A stretch of DNA of 64,000 nucleotides from Isochrysis galbana (GCA_018136815.1 CM030932.1:2705819-2769818), one strand, 5' to 3'. Shown: positions 11,209 to 21,635, counted from the stretch's first letter. The notes: generated by a model from the letters alone, not told the origin. Translations and numbers: made by a program.

Positions 11209-11392
11209 CTAATGGGCTGACGGATCCGAGGTTACCACTACCTCAGATGGGAACAGAGGGGACAGAAGGGAAGCGGCGAGAGGCGCGGCGGAAGTTGGGG
11301 GGTGGCCAATGACGGGCTGGACCACCTCCTCAGCAGAGAAAGGCGGGAGGACGGGCTTGGGCGAGGGCGAGCGCGACGACGGAGCGGACATG
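11209..11392 (-). repeat. Family D element, coding start, copy 1
   Basis: On the minus strand an ATG at 11392 opens MSAPSSRSPSPKPVLPPFS, continuing through AEEVVQPVIGHPPTSAAPL to SEVVVTSDPS, where similarity to the copy at 27940-28108 stops at GGATCCGTC. The shared predicted N-terminus, rich in Ser and Pro, suggests the start of a mobile-element protein. The copy is truncated and has lost the 5' leader seen in the other two. Confidence 0.6.
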
Positions 11393-12489
11393 GCTGGGCG
11401 TAGGGGTAGACCAACCAAATCAACTCCCACATTCCCACGCAGACGAGTGCTTGCGTCGAACATGTCGGCAAGGGCCAAGAGGGCTATAAGCCCGTGGAGG
11501 TTGGAGGGAGGGAGAGAGAGAGGAGAAGGCGCCATCGCGACCATCGCGCCATGCAGACCAGGATGACCGCGCGAGCGCGCGCAGCACGCGCGGTCCACGA
11601 GAGACTGGCCAAAGAAAAGGAGGCAGATCAACCCCAATGGGCCCACATGGGAGGTCTCCAACCATCTCATGTGGGCCCTCCACTCCATAGCAGAGCCGGC
11701 TCCCAATCGAGCCAGCCGAGAAGTGAGAGAGGTGAGCGCTCTCGCATCGCCGCGAGCGCGCGCGAGGCGCAATGTGCGGGCGCGGGCAGGGCCACCAAGC
11801 CCAGCCCTATCCCGTGCAGCAGCTCCATATCACAGGGAGGCCACAGCGCGGCCCCCTGTGGCTTGAGGATGAGTAGCGCGGCGCGGTGCGCCGCGCATCC
11901 TGTTACTTCATCACAAGTTAAAAGATACCAAAGGGGGCCACTGAGCACACAGGGCACACTAACAGTATCACGCTCAGATCAAACGTACACACGGGGGGAT
12001 TGCGTAGGACTCACACAAACGAACGAGGAGAGAAGGGGAGAGATCACGGCTCGACTCATGCGGCCCTCTACCCTCTCCTCATCCCACTATAAGTTCTACG
12101 GTGCACACCACGCAAAACCGCCTGCGACAGCATGCCTTTTCCCATCTGATCGGTCCACTACTTTGGCCGATCAGGTGTAGTCTTCTGTCATGTTGCGTTA
12201 CAATAGCAACAAACGTGAGAATGAGCGCTGCATGTGAGAGCGTGAAACGTGAGAGCACCCTTGGCTATGAAATGTGCAATAAAACATAATATGCGTATGC
12301 TATTTCTATTTAGTAAGTAACACTCACTTTATCTATATACGCTATGCCTAATGACTATGACTATCGTGCCTATCTACCGCGGCGACGGGCGGGCGACGGG
12401 CGCATATCTACATATTTTCTACATGTTTGGGTGAGAGCCTCGCATATAAACGACATATCTTGACGACATATTTGGGCACTGGGCACTTT

Positions 12490-12720
12490 TTTCTACATAT
12501 TATGGCCTCTACCCCTAGCTGGGCGGGTCGGGATGGATAGGCTGAGGCTGAGGGAGTGGTGAGGTTTGGTATTGAGGTAGTGTTGAGAACGAGGGACGAG
12601 AACGGGAACGAGAACGAGAACGAGAGCGACGAACGAAGAGCGACAGACGACAGACGGTTCGGGGCCGCTGGACCGACGAGATGACACCACACTCACGTCA
12701 ACACTCTCCACACTAACGTA
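12490..12720 (-). repeat. Family D 5' leader without coding part
   Basis: On the minus strand it has the leader GTTGACGTGAGTGTGGTGTCA, a run of TCGTTCTCGTTCTCG-type repeats, then CTCAACACTACCTCAATACC and CAGCCTCAGCCTATCC. In the copies at 28090-28290 and 54840-55045 this leader precedes the conserved ATG; here it ends before it. Confidence 0.65.
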
Positions 12721-13187
12721 TCCTTATCACGGAACGCACAGGAACCTGCTGACAGATGCTCATGCGGCCCTCTCCCCCGCTCCTCAAAAGTTCTACGGTG
12801 TACACCACGCAAGCCAACCGCGACACCCCCTCCTAAGCCTAAAGCCTAAGCGGAGTACGGGTATGAGTGTATGACGCTTACAAATAGCAAACAGACAAAC
12901 CCAGTCGACTCTCTCATTCCGCCTCCCCGGAGGGGAATTGGAGCCTGAGGGGTGAGGGTGAGGGCACGAAGGACGAAGGCGCCTCCTCATGGCCCAAGGT
13001 GAACTAAGTACAAACTTAGTTATTGTTATTGAACATGTTTTGAAGTAACAACAAGCGCGGTGCGGCGCGCTGCGTTCTCCTCCTCAAGCCACAGGGGGCC
13101 GCGCTGACTCTTGGCATAGTAATGCAATCACAGAATCATTCGTCATCCACTTGTTATCCCCTAGTGCTTTCTTTGGGTGGTACTGAC

Positions 13188-14091
13188 TTACTTACCACAA
13201 CCTTTCTGAACAACGTAATGTATTAAGTCTCCACCAGAAATCTCATAATCATGAACAAAAAGATGCTCCGCAAGCAGCTGACCGTGCCACACGAGCTCGT
13301 TTCCGGAAACTCTCCGACCAGCAACGGTCTCTACCTCAATGCTAAGCAAATTCTCCGCAAGCTCATGAAGATCAGAGATCGAGTGGTCCTGCGCGAGGTG
13401 AGCGGGCTTGGTGCATCAGCAAAGCACCGCACTGGTGCTATCTTATACGTGGAGACTAGGGTGTAATTGTGCCACAAGATCCTCCTCGTCAGATGTGCCG
13501 TGTGTGAAAATCGCCATGAAGCACATGTGCAAAGCATCCTTTGCGCACCGAGCATGCGTGAAGTAGGTGAAGGGTCTCTGTCCCCAGAGCTGACGTGCGA
13601 GATAAGTCGTTCAGTTCGTATTGAGCTGTGGACCGATCTGACATGCCCTCTCGGGTCGGGTTGGAAATGGGCTGGCCATCCAATGCAAGAACAAGAGGGA
13701 AGACCTCGCATGTTGGATCTTGCTTCAGCTCATCAATGGACACCTTGAGCACGCCATCCACCGAACGCACACCGCGTAGAGAGCGTGGACGCCGCTGTCG
13801 ACCGACAACACCATCGCGAATATCCTCGTAAGCCTGCACCACGGCCGCGAACCGCTCAGCATCTCCCTCATTTGTCGATATGTCGGGATGTAGAGCAAGT
13901 GCCAGACGGCGGAATGCCGCCTTGCACTCATCGAGGCTCTCACCGCGCCGGACACCCAGCACTGCCCAAGGGTTGTGCCGTAACTGCGAGCTAGTGTGGA
14001 GCACGCGCTGCGCAGCCCGTTGCTCTCGGCCGTTGGGGAGCACGCGCTGCGCAGCTTGCACAGCTACCCAAGGCCGACGCCACATCGACAT
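13188..14091 (-). CDS. J-domain protein with C-terminal ubiquitin-like segment
   Basis: Two exons on the minus strand, 13549-14091 and 13188-13388, phase 0 at the join, 247 residues. The N-terminal 37 or so residues are Arg/Ala-rich without acids and look like a mitochondrial or plastid presequence. The J domain follows at about 38-95: NPWAVLGVRRGESLDECKAAFRRLA, the HPD tripeptide that stimulates Hsp70 ATPase, and FAAVVQAYEDI. The remainder is not a standard DnaJ Gly/Phe or zinc region; its end, VWHGQLLAEHLFVHDYEI then SGGDLIHYVV, resembles the closing strands of a ubiquitin-like fold. The terminal codons overlap a perfect GTAAGT donor sequence, so a further exon is possible. Probably an organellar Hsp70 co-chaperone. 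Confidence 0.75.
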
Positions 14092-14236
14092 CGCCGCCCA
14101 CCGGCTCTTCCGCGGTTCCGCTTCACGCTTTTCAAGTTGATTTCGCACATGGGGAAGGTTCGCCTTGTGTTCGGGTGGTAAGATTACAGCCACCCTGAAC
14201 CCTGAAGGCGGAGTGTAGAGTTTTCTGCTTGTTGTC

Positions 14237-14400
14237 CTAGTTTAATCCTAGTGCTAAGGGACCGTGCCTCAACGGCAACGGAGCCCCTACCCCGCGATGG
14301 GGGTGTGCACGGTTGGTGCATGGCTCGTCCGGTGTATGTGGCTAGGGATGCTAGCCAACAAGACCTCTTACAAGACTGAAGACTACAATTCCAAACGTGG
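14237..14400 (+). repeat. Family F repeat, copy 1
   Basis: Shares GAGCCCCTACCCCGCGATGG followed by GGGTGTGCACGGTTGGTGCATG and CTCGTCCGGTGTATGT with the inverted copy at about 22800-22960. The CCCCTACC/GGGGTGTG segment could fold, but it is not a tRNA. Nature of the family unknown. Confidence 0.65.
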
Positions 14401-15318
14401 TACCCCCGCCTAGAGACTAGAGACTAGAGACCACTCCAACTTCAACTTCTGCAACACTAGTAGTGTACACAAGACACTAGACACTAGCGCGCTCGACGCC
14501 GCCGTTCAAGGAGACTGATCCACGGGGCGCGTGTGATCGGAGGGGGTATGTGTGGGTTGTGCCACAACGGTTGGGAGAGTGCCCCTTCCCTGTTCCCTGG
14601 TGAGGCCGAGCTCGCGTTCCGTCGAATACGCGGATGGGGGGATGGCGCGCACCTGTCCCTCGTCTCGGTGCTCGAAAGGGTGGAAGTGGAAGGCAAGTTG
14701 GAGGCGCTCGACGCGGCGCTTTCCCTCGACGTTGATGTTCTCGTTCGCAACTCTACGCGTTGCACCCAGCACCCAACGCGACACCATCTTCTGCTGCTCC
14801 ATGGTCCATGGAGAAATACTCGATCTGCACGTGGTGGGTGTTCGCAAGGCTAGGGAATACTTTGACCAGTTAACTAGTTAAGTGTGTTAACTACCATTAA
14901 AGGGCACCCGTGGGGATGCAACTGTTAACAAACAACCAAGTGGGATGCGCAAAGAGGGAGTTAGCTAGCTAACTACTTGTGGCGCGCGCAGCCGCGGGGG
15001 CGGGGGCGCGGCCGCCGCGTTGCGCTTCGCCGCTAGTAGCGGCGCCGCGCTGCGCGCGCCCACCTTGACATAAATAAGTAGGAGAGTCGTAGTAACTTGT
15101 CACGACATACTTGTACTTATTGAATGAGCTCACGCACACGCAGCAATGCACGCGAGAGTGCGCCGGATGGCCGCGGGCAGGTGGGCAGGGCCCATAGGGA
15201 CCCACCGGCTCTCGTGCAGCAGCTCCATATCGCGGTGGTGCCCCCCAGGCAACCACCGCGGCCTGTGCGACGACGAGCGCCATCGCCGCTCGTATTGCGC
15301 CCCTATATTCACAGGATA

Positions 15319-15567
15319 AAATTCTCACTACAAAAAATTCTTGAAGGTGTCCGCTATGCTGCTAACGCCTCGCAGTCGCGTGCGATCACGTTGTCAACGC
15401 CTATACCCCTACCACTACTCTCCCTTCCACTCCCCCCCCTCGTTCCTTTTTCTTCGGTTTTGGGGGGTCGGCCCATGTACACTACTTTGGGCCTAGCTTC
15501 GGGGGAGGGGAGGGTCAGGCCTCGTGGGTCTCCTTTCGCCTTTCGGCGGCTGAAATTCTCACTACAA
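15319..15567 (-). mobile_element. Family B SINE-like element with 15-bp target-site duplication
   Basis: The element spans 15334-15552 and is flanked by the same 15 bases, AAATTCTCACTACAA, at 15319-15333 and 15553-15567. Its sense direction is minus, where it ends in a T-run against the duplication. The body shares the CCTCGTTCCTTTTTCTTCGG segment (plus strand) and the GTACACTAC motif with other copies. The size of about 219 bp, lack of coding capacity and long target duplication are typical of a SINE mobilised by LINE machinery. No clear tRNA-type box B was seen. Confidence 0.85.
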
Positions 15568-16072
15568 TCATGCGCACGCACATTCACACATACGCACGAC
15601 GCACGCGAAACGAATAGTAACAAAGTAAGAGCAAGAGCGTGCGGGGGAAAATTTTAGTGCCGCAAGAATGCCCCGCGCGGACTCGAAACGGCCGCGAGGG
15701 AGAAGTGAGAAGCAGAGACCTCAGTATAAACATCTTGAGATCAGAATGAACATCCACGATGCATAAGATGAATGTATCCATGATACAACGACCTCTACCT
15801 CCTCGACGCTGGGGCCCCCGAATCTTCAAAAGCGGCTTTGATTTTTTTATTTTTTCGATTCTAATTCCACCACCCCATCATGCACAGCCACGCTCTAGTC
15901 CGCTCCACCCAGTCACAATGTACATTGAATATCGTGCGACCTTCTCCACCAAGTGGCGCTGCCCAAAGTGGCGTCTGTGGCAAGTGCCTTGTTTAGACTA
16001 AGCCTAAGCATTAGAATACTGCAGTAGTATTTCTAATAGAGGCCTACAAAGCACAAAGCACGTGGCGCGAAT

Positions 16073-18568
16073 CTACGTAGCAAGCATAGGGAAGGCATTT
16101 ATGAGCGCGGGCTGAGGTGCATCCCAGGCTAGGCGAAGAGAAAGCGACGGCAATGACGCCACATTCTTAGCACATTTGTACGCGCGCATCGCCTTGGCCA
16201 CCTGCTGACCTATCCAGCAACGGTGAAAGTTGGAGGTGGAATTCAGGATTGCCGCGAGCTGGAGCTTGACTTGGACGCAATTGAACGCGGTGTACGTCTC
16301 CTTGAAGATTGGATCATTCCGCGCGCGCTGCAACCATTTGTGCTTGACCACTGACTCGCCTTCCACAACATGAAATGAGACCCTCCGCGAGAGCTGAGTG
16401 AGGCGACAGCCGGAGCGCGCGTACAATGCGAGGTTGAGCGCCGTGGCGACAAGCGACACGCCAAGAGCGACATCTCGCAGCTGAAGATCCGCCACCCACT
16501 TGCGGGGGAACGCCCACAGATCGTGGCCGGGATGCGGTAGCCCGTGACCTCTCAAGCGAGCCGCGTCGGTAAGGTTGAAATTTGAGCTCGCGTGTTCGAA
16601 CTCTTCACGCACGGCTGAGATGGGTACCAAAGGCTGACGGATTAACAGGCGTGCCAGTTGCACGTACGCGTCCTCTTGGAGGGCGATGTCAATGTTCGAG
16701 TACATGAGGAACTCACCAATTCCGTGCTCGTAACCAGCGCGTAAAATGGCGCGCAAGAGCGGTAGCGTGTGCGGATGACGGACAGCGGGGAGGAGCGCCT
16801 TCAAGTCACCAACAAGTGCCACCTCCTGTATCCCCTGCGCATTCGACAAGTTGGCAACGACGCCTCGATCGGCGGGGAAGACAGCAGCCAGCTGCTGTAT
16901 GCGTAGCCCTGAGGCCTCCGCGTAAGCTCGAGCCAAGCCAAGTGAGGCCAGAGTCATCCTGACTGCACGCGCATGCTCGTCGCCCGGAGCGAAAAAGGGG
17001 TTCACAACGTGTGTGAGGAGCACCGAGTCTTTCATGGTGGGTGTTAGCACCATACTGCGATCACGAGAATCACTTGCGGCCGGAGCGCCGACTTTCGTAG
17101 GCTTACGCTCGCTCACGTTCCGCGGCACTTGCGATCCCCAAGGCAGGCACACAAGCCTAGGCATCTCATCGACCCACCAGTGCGCCCTGTCTTCCTCGTC
17201 CAGCTGCAAGAGCACCTCCTTCTCGGCCTCCACCATGGCACCGCGCATGATTGCAGCGTGACGGGACGTCATCGCCGATGCGGCCACCGCACGCTTGCGC
17301 ACATGAGCCACGGCGGGTACGAGAGCCGCTGCCACATGCGCCGTAGGTAAGTCGAGAAAGGCCGCGAGGGGGGGAGCAAAGCGTTCCGGATGTTTCAGCA
17401 AGCTCTCTACGTCCAGGACACGGACAAATTGTGGAGGCACTGTGCGCATCTGAACGTGTGCCTTCTGGCCCCCGAGCAGCAGTCTGTGGGCAAGTGCGCG
17501 CAGCCGCTCCTTTAACTTGTTGTCGCGGAAGAAGCGCTGCGGCATCTCCCCTACTAATGCTGCAAATGCCAATTCGGGTTTCCGCCACAGCGCAAGGACC
17601 CTCGGCTCGACGGCTCCTTTGGCGTGCTCGGACAGTAGGAGCAAATCAGAGAGCTGTGGGTAATGAGAAAGCTGCCCCTCACCGGGCTCACTAGACTGCA
17701 TGAAAGGATAGGTAAAGATTTCCCCGGTGAGTTCAAGCTTGAGCGACACATCAGGATCGAGGCCCCGACCGGCAAACTGTGTCTGGGCGCCACCAACCCA
17801 TGAGCAATCTGCTGCCTTGCCCGTCCTCTCACGCAAGCAGCTTCGTGCGCCGAAGGAGGCATGCTGACCGCCCTTTCGCGCCGCCCCCGTCCAATCATCA
17901 AAGACCTCCTGTGTTGAACGGACAACCTCGACATCACGTACGCTTTCATCCCACCATAGATGGACGAAGGACTGCTCCTCGACGAGCGCCATGGGTCGAA
18001 CACGAGGCTGACGCATGAGCGTAAGTCCCAATATTTCGCCTCCTGCACCCTCGGTCGCAGCAACAAAGTAGACGAGCGTTGGAGGCGCAACCACCGCCAA
18101 TGCATCGAGCGCTTCCTCGACCGCGGGCATGGGCGTAAAGGATGCCGGCCCACCGGTTGGCTGGGGAGCGCTATCGTCATCATCCAGGACAGAGCCAACG
18201 CTCGGACCACCGTCTGCACCATCTGCATCTGCAACCCCGATGCGACCTAGATCGGTACCATCGTAGGCGTCGTGTGCCAGAGTAATGGCATCTGCGGCTG
18301 CTGCCGCCTCCGCAAAGACGTTCTGCCTGGGGGAAAGCCCTGGGTCGGCCAGCGCCGGCTCGGACCACACGTCGAGAGAGGCCGGTTGTGGTGACTGTGG
18401 TGGCTCGAGATGGAGCTCGCTCACTAGATTGAGTGGGCGGAACGGGCGGCCTCTGGGGCGATCTATAAGAAGCTCGTAGCCCAGGCCAAGCAGCTGCACT
18501 CCCACTACAAGGATCTGGAGCAGCAGGCATGCGTGCGAGCTGAGGCAGGCGCGCAGCTGGCCGCGCAT
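16073..18568 (-). CDS. Type II membrane protein: sulfotransferase-like plus glycosyltransferase-like domains
   Basis: A single open frame of 831 residues. Residues about 14-34 form one hydrophobic segment (LLLQILVVGVQLLGLGYELL), expected of a Golgi type II signal anchor, followed by a long acidic and Pro-rich stem. About residues 170-410 resemble a sulfotransferase: VYFVAATEGAGGEILGL sits where the PAPS-binding loop would be, but lacks the usual Gly-x-Pro-Arg-Ser-Gly, and VLDVESLLKHPERFAPPLAAF resembles the later R-Y-E-D-L-x-x-x-P-E motif. About residues 530-790 look like a GT-A-type glycosyltransferase: LLTHVVNPFFAPGD at the start, then EFLMYSNIDIALQED as a possible nucleotide-sugar or metal motif, then GHDLWAFPRKW. 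It probably builds or decorates Golgi polysaccharides or scales; the fold assignments are inferred from motifs only. Confidence 0.6.
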   Translation of the reverse strand: MRGQLRACLSSHACLLLQILVVGVQLLGLGYELLIDRPRGRPFRPLNLVSELHLEPPQSPQPASLDVWSEPALADPGLSPRQNVFAEAAAAADAITLAHDAYDGTDLGRIGVADADGADGGPSVGSVLDDDDSAPQPTGGPASFTPMPAVEEALDALAVVAPPTLVYFVAATEGAGGEILGLTLMRQPRVRPMALVEEQSFVHLWWDESVRDVEVVRSTQEVFDDWTGAARKGGQHASFGARSCLRERTGKAADCSWVGGAQTQFAGRGLDPDVSLKLELTGEIFTYPFMQSSEPGEGQLSHYPQLSDLLLLSEHAKGAVEPRVLALWRKPELAFAALVGEMPQRFFRDNKLKERLRALAHRLLLGGQKAHVQMRTVPPQFVRVLDVESLLKHPERFAPPLAAFLDLPTAHVAAALVPAVAHVRKRAVAASAMTSRHAAIMRGAMVEAEKEVLLQLDEEDRAHWWVDEMPRLVCLPWGSQVPRNVSERKPTKVGAPAASDSRDRSMVLTPTMKDSVLLTHVVNPFFAPGDEHARAVRMTLASLGLARAYAEASGLRIQQLAAVFPADRGVVANLSNAQGIQEVALVGDLKALLPAVRHPHTLPLLRAILRAGYEHGIGEFLMYSNIDIALQEDAYVQLARLLIRQPLVPISAVREEFEHASSNFNLTDAARLRGHGLPHPGHDLWAFPRKWVADLQLRDVALGVSLVATALNLALYARSGCRLTQLSRRVSFHVVEGESVVKHKWLQRARNDPIFKETYTAFNCVQVKLQLAAILNSTSNFHRCWIGQQVAKAMRAYKCAKNVASLPSLSLRLAWDAPQPALINAFPMLAT

Positions 18569-18891
18569 TGGCTAGGTAGACGAAGATATGAGGAAGTGAA
18601 AGAGGGGGAGGAGCGGGAACAGGGGAAGCGTGGAGGGGGTGAAAGGGGAGGGGGAGGGGAAAGGGGGAAAGGGGAGGGGGAGGGGGAGGCTAGAGCGGTA
18701 GAGTATGCTAGAGGGGGAGGCTAGAGCGGTAGGCTAGAGGCTAGAGGGGGAGGCTAGAGGGGGAGGGGGAAGGGGAGGGGGAGGCAAAAGGGTTCGGGTG
18801 GTGCGGGAGACGAGACGGTGTGAATTTCACGGCACTCTTCAGCTGTTGGATTCAGATTCAAAAAAACAAATGTTTCCCCCCACGAGCCAAC

Positions 18892-19017
18892 GCTCCCCGA
18901 TAACGATAAGTATCAGGGGCCCCCGACAGCTATCGGGAGGAAATTTTCTCCCGATCGCCAACAGCCCCCCCGATAACTATCGGGGGACCGCGAAAGTCCC
19001 CCGACAGCTATCGGGGG
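18892..19017. repeat. Array of short perfect hairpins
   Basis: Five palindromic units in about 125 bp. The clearest are CCCCCGATAACTATCGGGGG, CCCCCGACAGCTATCGGGGG, and ATCGGGAG with CTCCCGAT separated by eight bases. Arms are about 8 bp with 4-nt loops, sharing the core CGATAACTATCG or CGACAGCTATCG. There is no ORF. They could be binding sites, a cruciform-prone insertion hot spot or the debris of a small inverted-repeat element. Confidence 0.75.
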
Positions 19018-19595
19018 ATAGCTCTTGGGGTTGCCGTTGTCGGAGCGCAGCTCGTTTCCTCTTTGGAAACGAGTCGCGAAGGCGCACCGTTGGCTAGCGC
19101 GGCGCACGGTTCATCCGGGGAGCCCGGAACGGGCTCATCGGGAGAACGGGGAGGGCATATGACGGGCATGTGAAATGGACGAGCGAGTGGCACGGAACGC
19201 GAACCGGAGGGACGGAGGACGTAGAAAAGGGTGCGGCGAGCAGATACCGCTAGACTGGGACTCGTAGGGACTCGTAGACTCAAAAGGATGACTCGGAAGA
19301 CTCGGGGCTAGGGGGTACTCAGGGGGTGCAGGTCACCAACAGGCGATACAGTGGGTAAAACCACACAAATCAACACTCTGCACTCAAACATTCACGATAA
19401 CAGGCCGGAAACATACGTTAAACGAACCCCCTCTGGTGAGCAGATTCAGGAGTGCCCACCAGAAAAAGAGGAGAGAGAGAGAGAGAGCGAGAGAACGAGG
19501 GCTCGGGGGTCAAAACACAATTCGGACTCCGGCTCGGACTACAGAGTAAAATCTAGTGCCCTCGCGAGTCCTGCCTCGAGTCTCGCGAGGCAGCG

Positions 19596-19780
19596 CCGAA
19601 GGACGCTGAAGGACGCGCTGCGGGATAGCGCTGAAGGACGCCGAAGGACGCAGAAGGACACTGAAGGACGCTGCAGGACGCGCTGCGGGACACCGCTGAC
19701 GGACAGGGGGGGGCGCTGAGAGACGCTGGGAGACGCTGAGGGACGCTGGGGAACGCTGAGGGACGCGCTGGGGGACTTTC
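19596..19780 (+). repeat. Minisatellite, GCTGAGGGAC-type unit
   Basis: A tandem array of units of about 10-11 bp such as GCTGAAGGAC, GCTGGGAGAC and GCTGAGGGAC, with degenerate junctions. The same unit forms another array at 32470-32730, 13 kb away. No function evident. Confidence 0.85.
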
Positions 19781-19867
19781 GCGCGGGGGGTTGAGGGAAG
19801 AGAAGACGGCGTCTCAATTCATAATTTTTATTCGATTGCAGCTATTTCAACGCGCGGACGCGGAAGA

Positions 19868-20035
19868 GAGCCGCCGTCTCGGCGCGCGGAGGGGGGAGGA
19901 ACGGCGGAGGGGGGAAAGAAATCTGCGGAGGGGGGGGAGGGCCGCCGTCTCGGCGCGCGGAGGGGGGGGAAGGGCCGCCGTCTCGGCGCGCGGAGGGGGG
20001 GAAGGGCCGCCGTCTCGGCGCGCGGAGGGGGGGGG
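19868..20035 (+). repeat. Tandem repeat, about 30-bp GC-rich unit
   Basis: Four to five copies of GCCGCCGTCTCGGCGCGCGG followed by a G-run. The LTR retrotransposon at 20037 has inserted into the G-run that closes the last unit, and its target duplication GGGGA comes from that run. Confidence 0.85.
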
Positions 20036-20036
20036 A

Positions 20037-20388
20037 TGTCGGATCCAGAGTATTTCCACAATACTCTAGACGGATCCGATGGCTTGTGTGTCTTTTAACT
20101 TTAGGATGGGCATTGTTTCTTGAGGGGTGATCGCCGTTTACTTCGAGACTCTTCGTTGTGGCTTCGTTTCGGTTGGCTGCATTCTTCTCCGGACTCGTTT
20201 CTTTGATTGTGGCGACTGTTTACGTGAGTTTTCGGAGTGTCCCTTTGTTGACTGGGCGGTTTTTGTGAGTGATGTGTGATCGTGGCTTGTGTCGCCATGT
20301 AGCGCGCGCGCTCCCTCTCTCTTTCTCAAGACTGTGCTCTATGCCCCTCGAGACTTGCCACACGAACAAGCATTCGCTTGTTTCGACA
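20037..20388 (+). repeat. 5' LTR (352 bp)
   Basis: TGTCGGATCC...TTTCGACA. Contains a perfect hairpin, AGAGTATT (20047-20054) pairing with AATACTCT (20060-20067), lying between two GGATCC sites. Carries 13 bases (20090-20102) absent from the other LTR. Confidence 0.93.
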
Positions 20389-21635
20389 GTTTGAAGACAT
20401 CCCCCACTCACTTGCACGCCCTCGCCGCGCCTCGCCGCCCATTGCGCCGCGCACGAGCCCATTCATGTGCATTGCGCGCATGCCCGGCTGCGCACCACTC
20501 GCTGCCCAACACCACCGGCCTGATGGGGTGAGCTTGGCTCGTCTCTTTGGCGCCGAGCGCGGTCAACCTGCCTTCCCTCGCCATTCCCCCACCCCTCGCC
20601 ACGCCTCCGCCTCTCCAAGCCTCCAAGCCTCCGCTTTCCACCCTACTCACCATTCTTCCCATCTTCATCTTCTCGCCTGCCCGTTGCCTTTCCCACATCT
20701 TCCTCCCTTCTTTCTCGGTGCTTGTTGGCTGAGCTCTTGCGAGCCTCAAGTTTTTAGGCTTTCTTTCTCTTGACTTCTTCCTTCTTGTCGTCCTCATTCT
20801 CATCAATCGGTTCGACGAAGATGGCTTGGTGTGTTGTTTGGTTCTGTGTTCCCGATCCCGACGTGCAGCCGCTTGCATGTCCGTTCGTTCGCGTTGAGTG
20901 GGCCGTTGGGTCTCTCTCGCTTTCTGCCTTGTCCTTGAGCTTTCTCTCGAGCTTTCTCTCGATCTTGCTCTCGATCGCGCGTTCATTTTCAGCGGCCTTC
21001 ATTCAGCCTCGGTCCTTGGTCAATCCTCCTCCCTCGATTGCGTCATGTTTTGAGCCGTGTTTCTGTTCTTGTTCGTTCTCGATTTGGCTACGGCCACCCT
21101 TCATTCTCAGTCCGGCTATGCGCCACCCAGTTCGGCTATTTGCCTCCAGGTTCCAGGTTCTCGATTCTCGATGATTCTTGTTTCATTCGGCTCTAAATAT
21201 GATGTATTCAAGGTACTAGGTTGATCGGGGTCGACGTTTGTTGGTTTCTGTCGATGTTCTCGAGTTCCGTTTCAAGTTCAAGTTCAAAGATTTGAGAGAA
21301 GACTCGGTTCTTGGTTGATTCTTGGGATTCCTTGACTCCCTTGTCACGTTGTTTGTTCGGATTGTGAGCTACCGTGCGTTCGGAGTGTGTTCGTGTGCCC
21401 GTAACGTTCTCATTAGGGATGTGCGCCCCGAGTGAGACTTGTCTTCAAACCAACAATGTGTTCTTCGTGTTGGTTTAACCCACTGAGTGCGCACACTCTT
21501 TGGGGTGAAAGGCAAGAGGGCCTCGTTCACTTGTGTTTGTTTGTGCATGTCAGACTTGCGTGTGCCTCATGGGGACGCCTGTGAGTGTGCTGTACAAGTT
21601 TGACTCGCGCGGACGCTCGACATTTAGTCGGGGGG

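Larger units (their letters stand above)
10744..13187. other. Repeat-filled intergenic stretch
   Basis: No host gene recognised. Holds a family D coding start (11209-11392, minus), family H pieces with the motif GCAGCAGCTCCATATC and CCACAGCGCGGCCCCCTGTGG (11810-11900, partial inverted copy near 13055-13110), and a family D 5' leader without its coding part (12490-12720, minus). Confidence 0.55.
14092..16072. other. Repeat-filled intergenic stretch
   Basis: No host gene recognised. Contains family F (14237-14400), a family H piece at about 15210-15290, and a family B copy with intact target-site duplications (15334-15552). About 14480-14880 is open in several frames but shows no domain. Confidence 0.55.
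18569..20036. other. Minisatellite and hairpin zone
   Basis: Gene-free. In order: a G-rich minisatellite built on GGGGGAGGCTAGAGCGGTAG (about 18605-18790), a row of short palindromes (18892-19017), a hairpin with 9-bp arms CTCGTTTCC/GGAAACGAG at about 19049-19071, a GGACGCTGA-type minisatellite (19596-19780), and a tandem repeat of about 30 bp (19868-20035) into which the LTR element is inserted. Confidence 0.7.

Noticed and set aside
13251..13466. 71-codon plus-strand ORF starting MNKKMLRKQL
   Set aside because: It is the complement of the second exon of the J-domain gene, which reads convincingly on the minus strand and joins in phase.
14279..14330. Foldable CCCCTACCCC...GGGGGTGT segment as a possible tRNA
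   Set aside because: Lacks cloverleaf arms and box A/B; it recurs as part of dispersed family F.
18892..19017. Hairpin array as a CRISPR
   Set aside because: Units are not separated by unique spacers of constant length, there are no cas genes, and the genome is eukaryotic.
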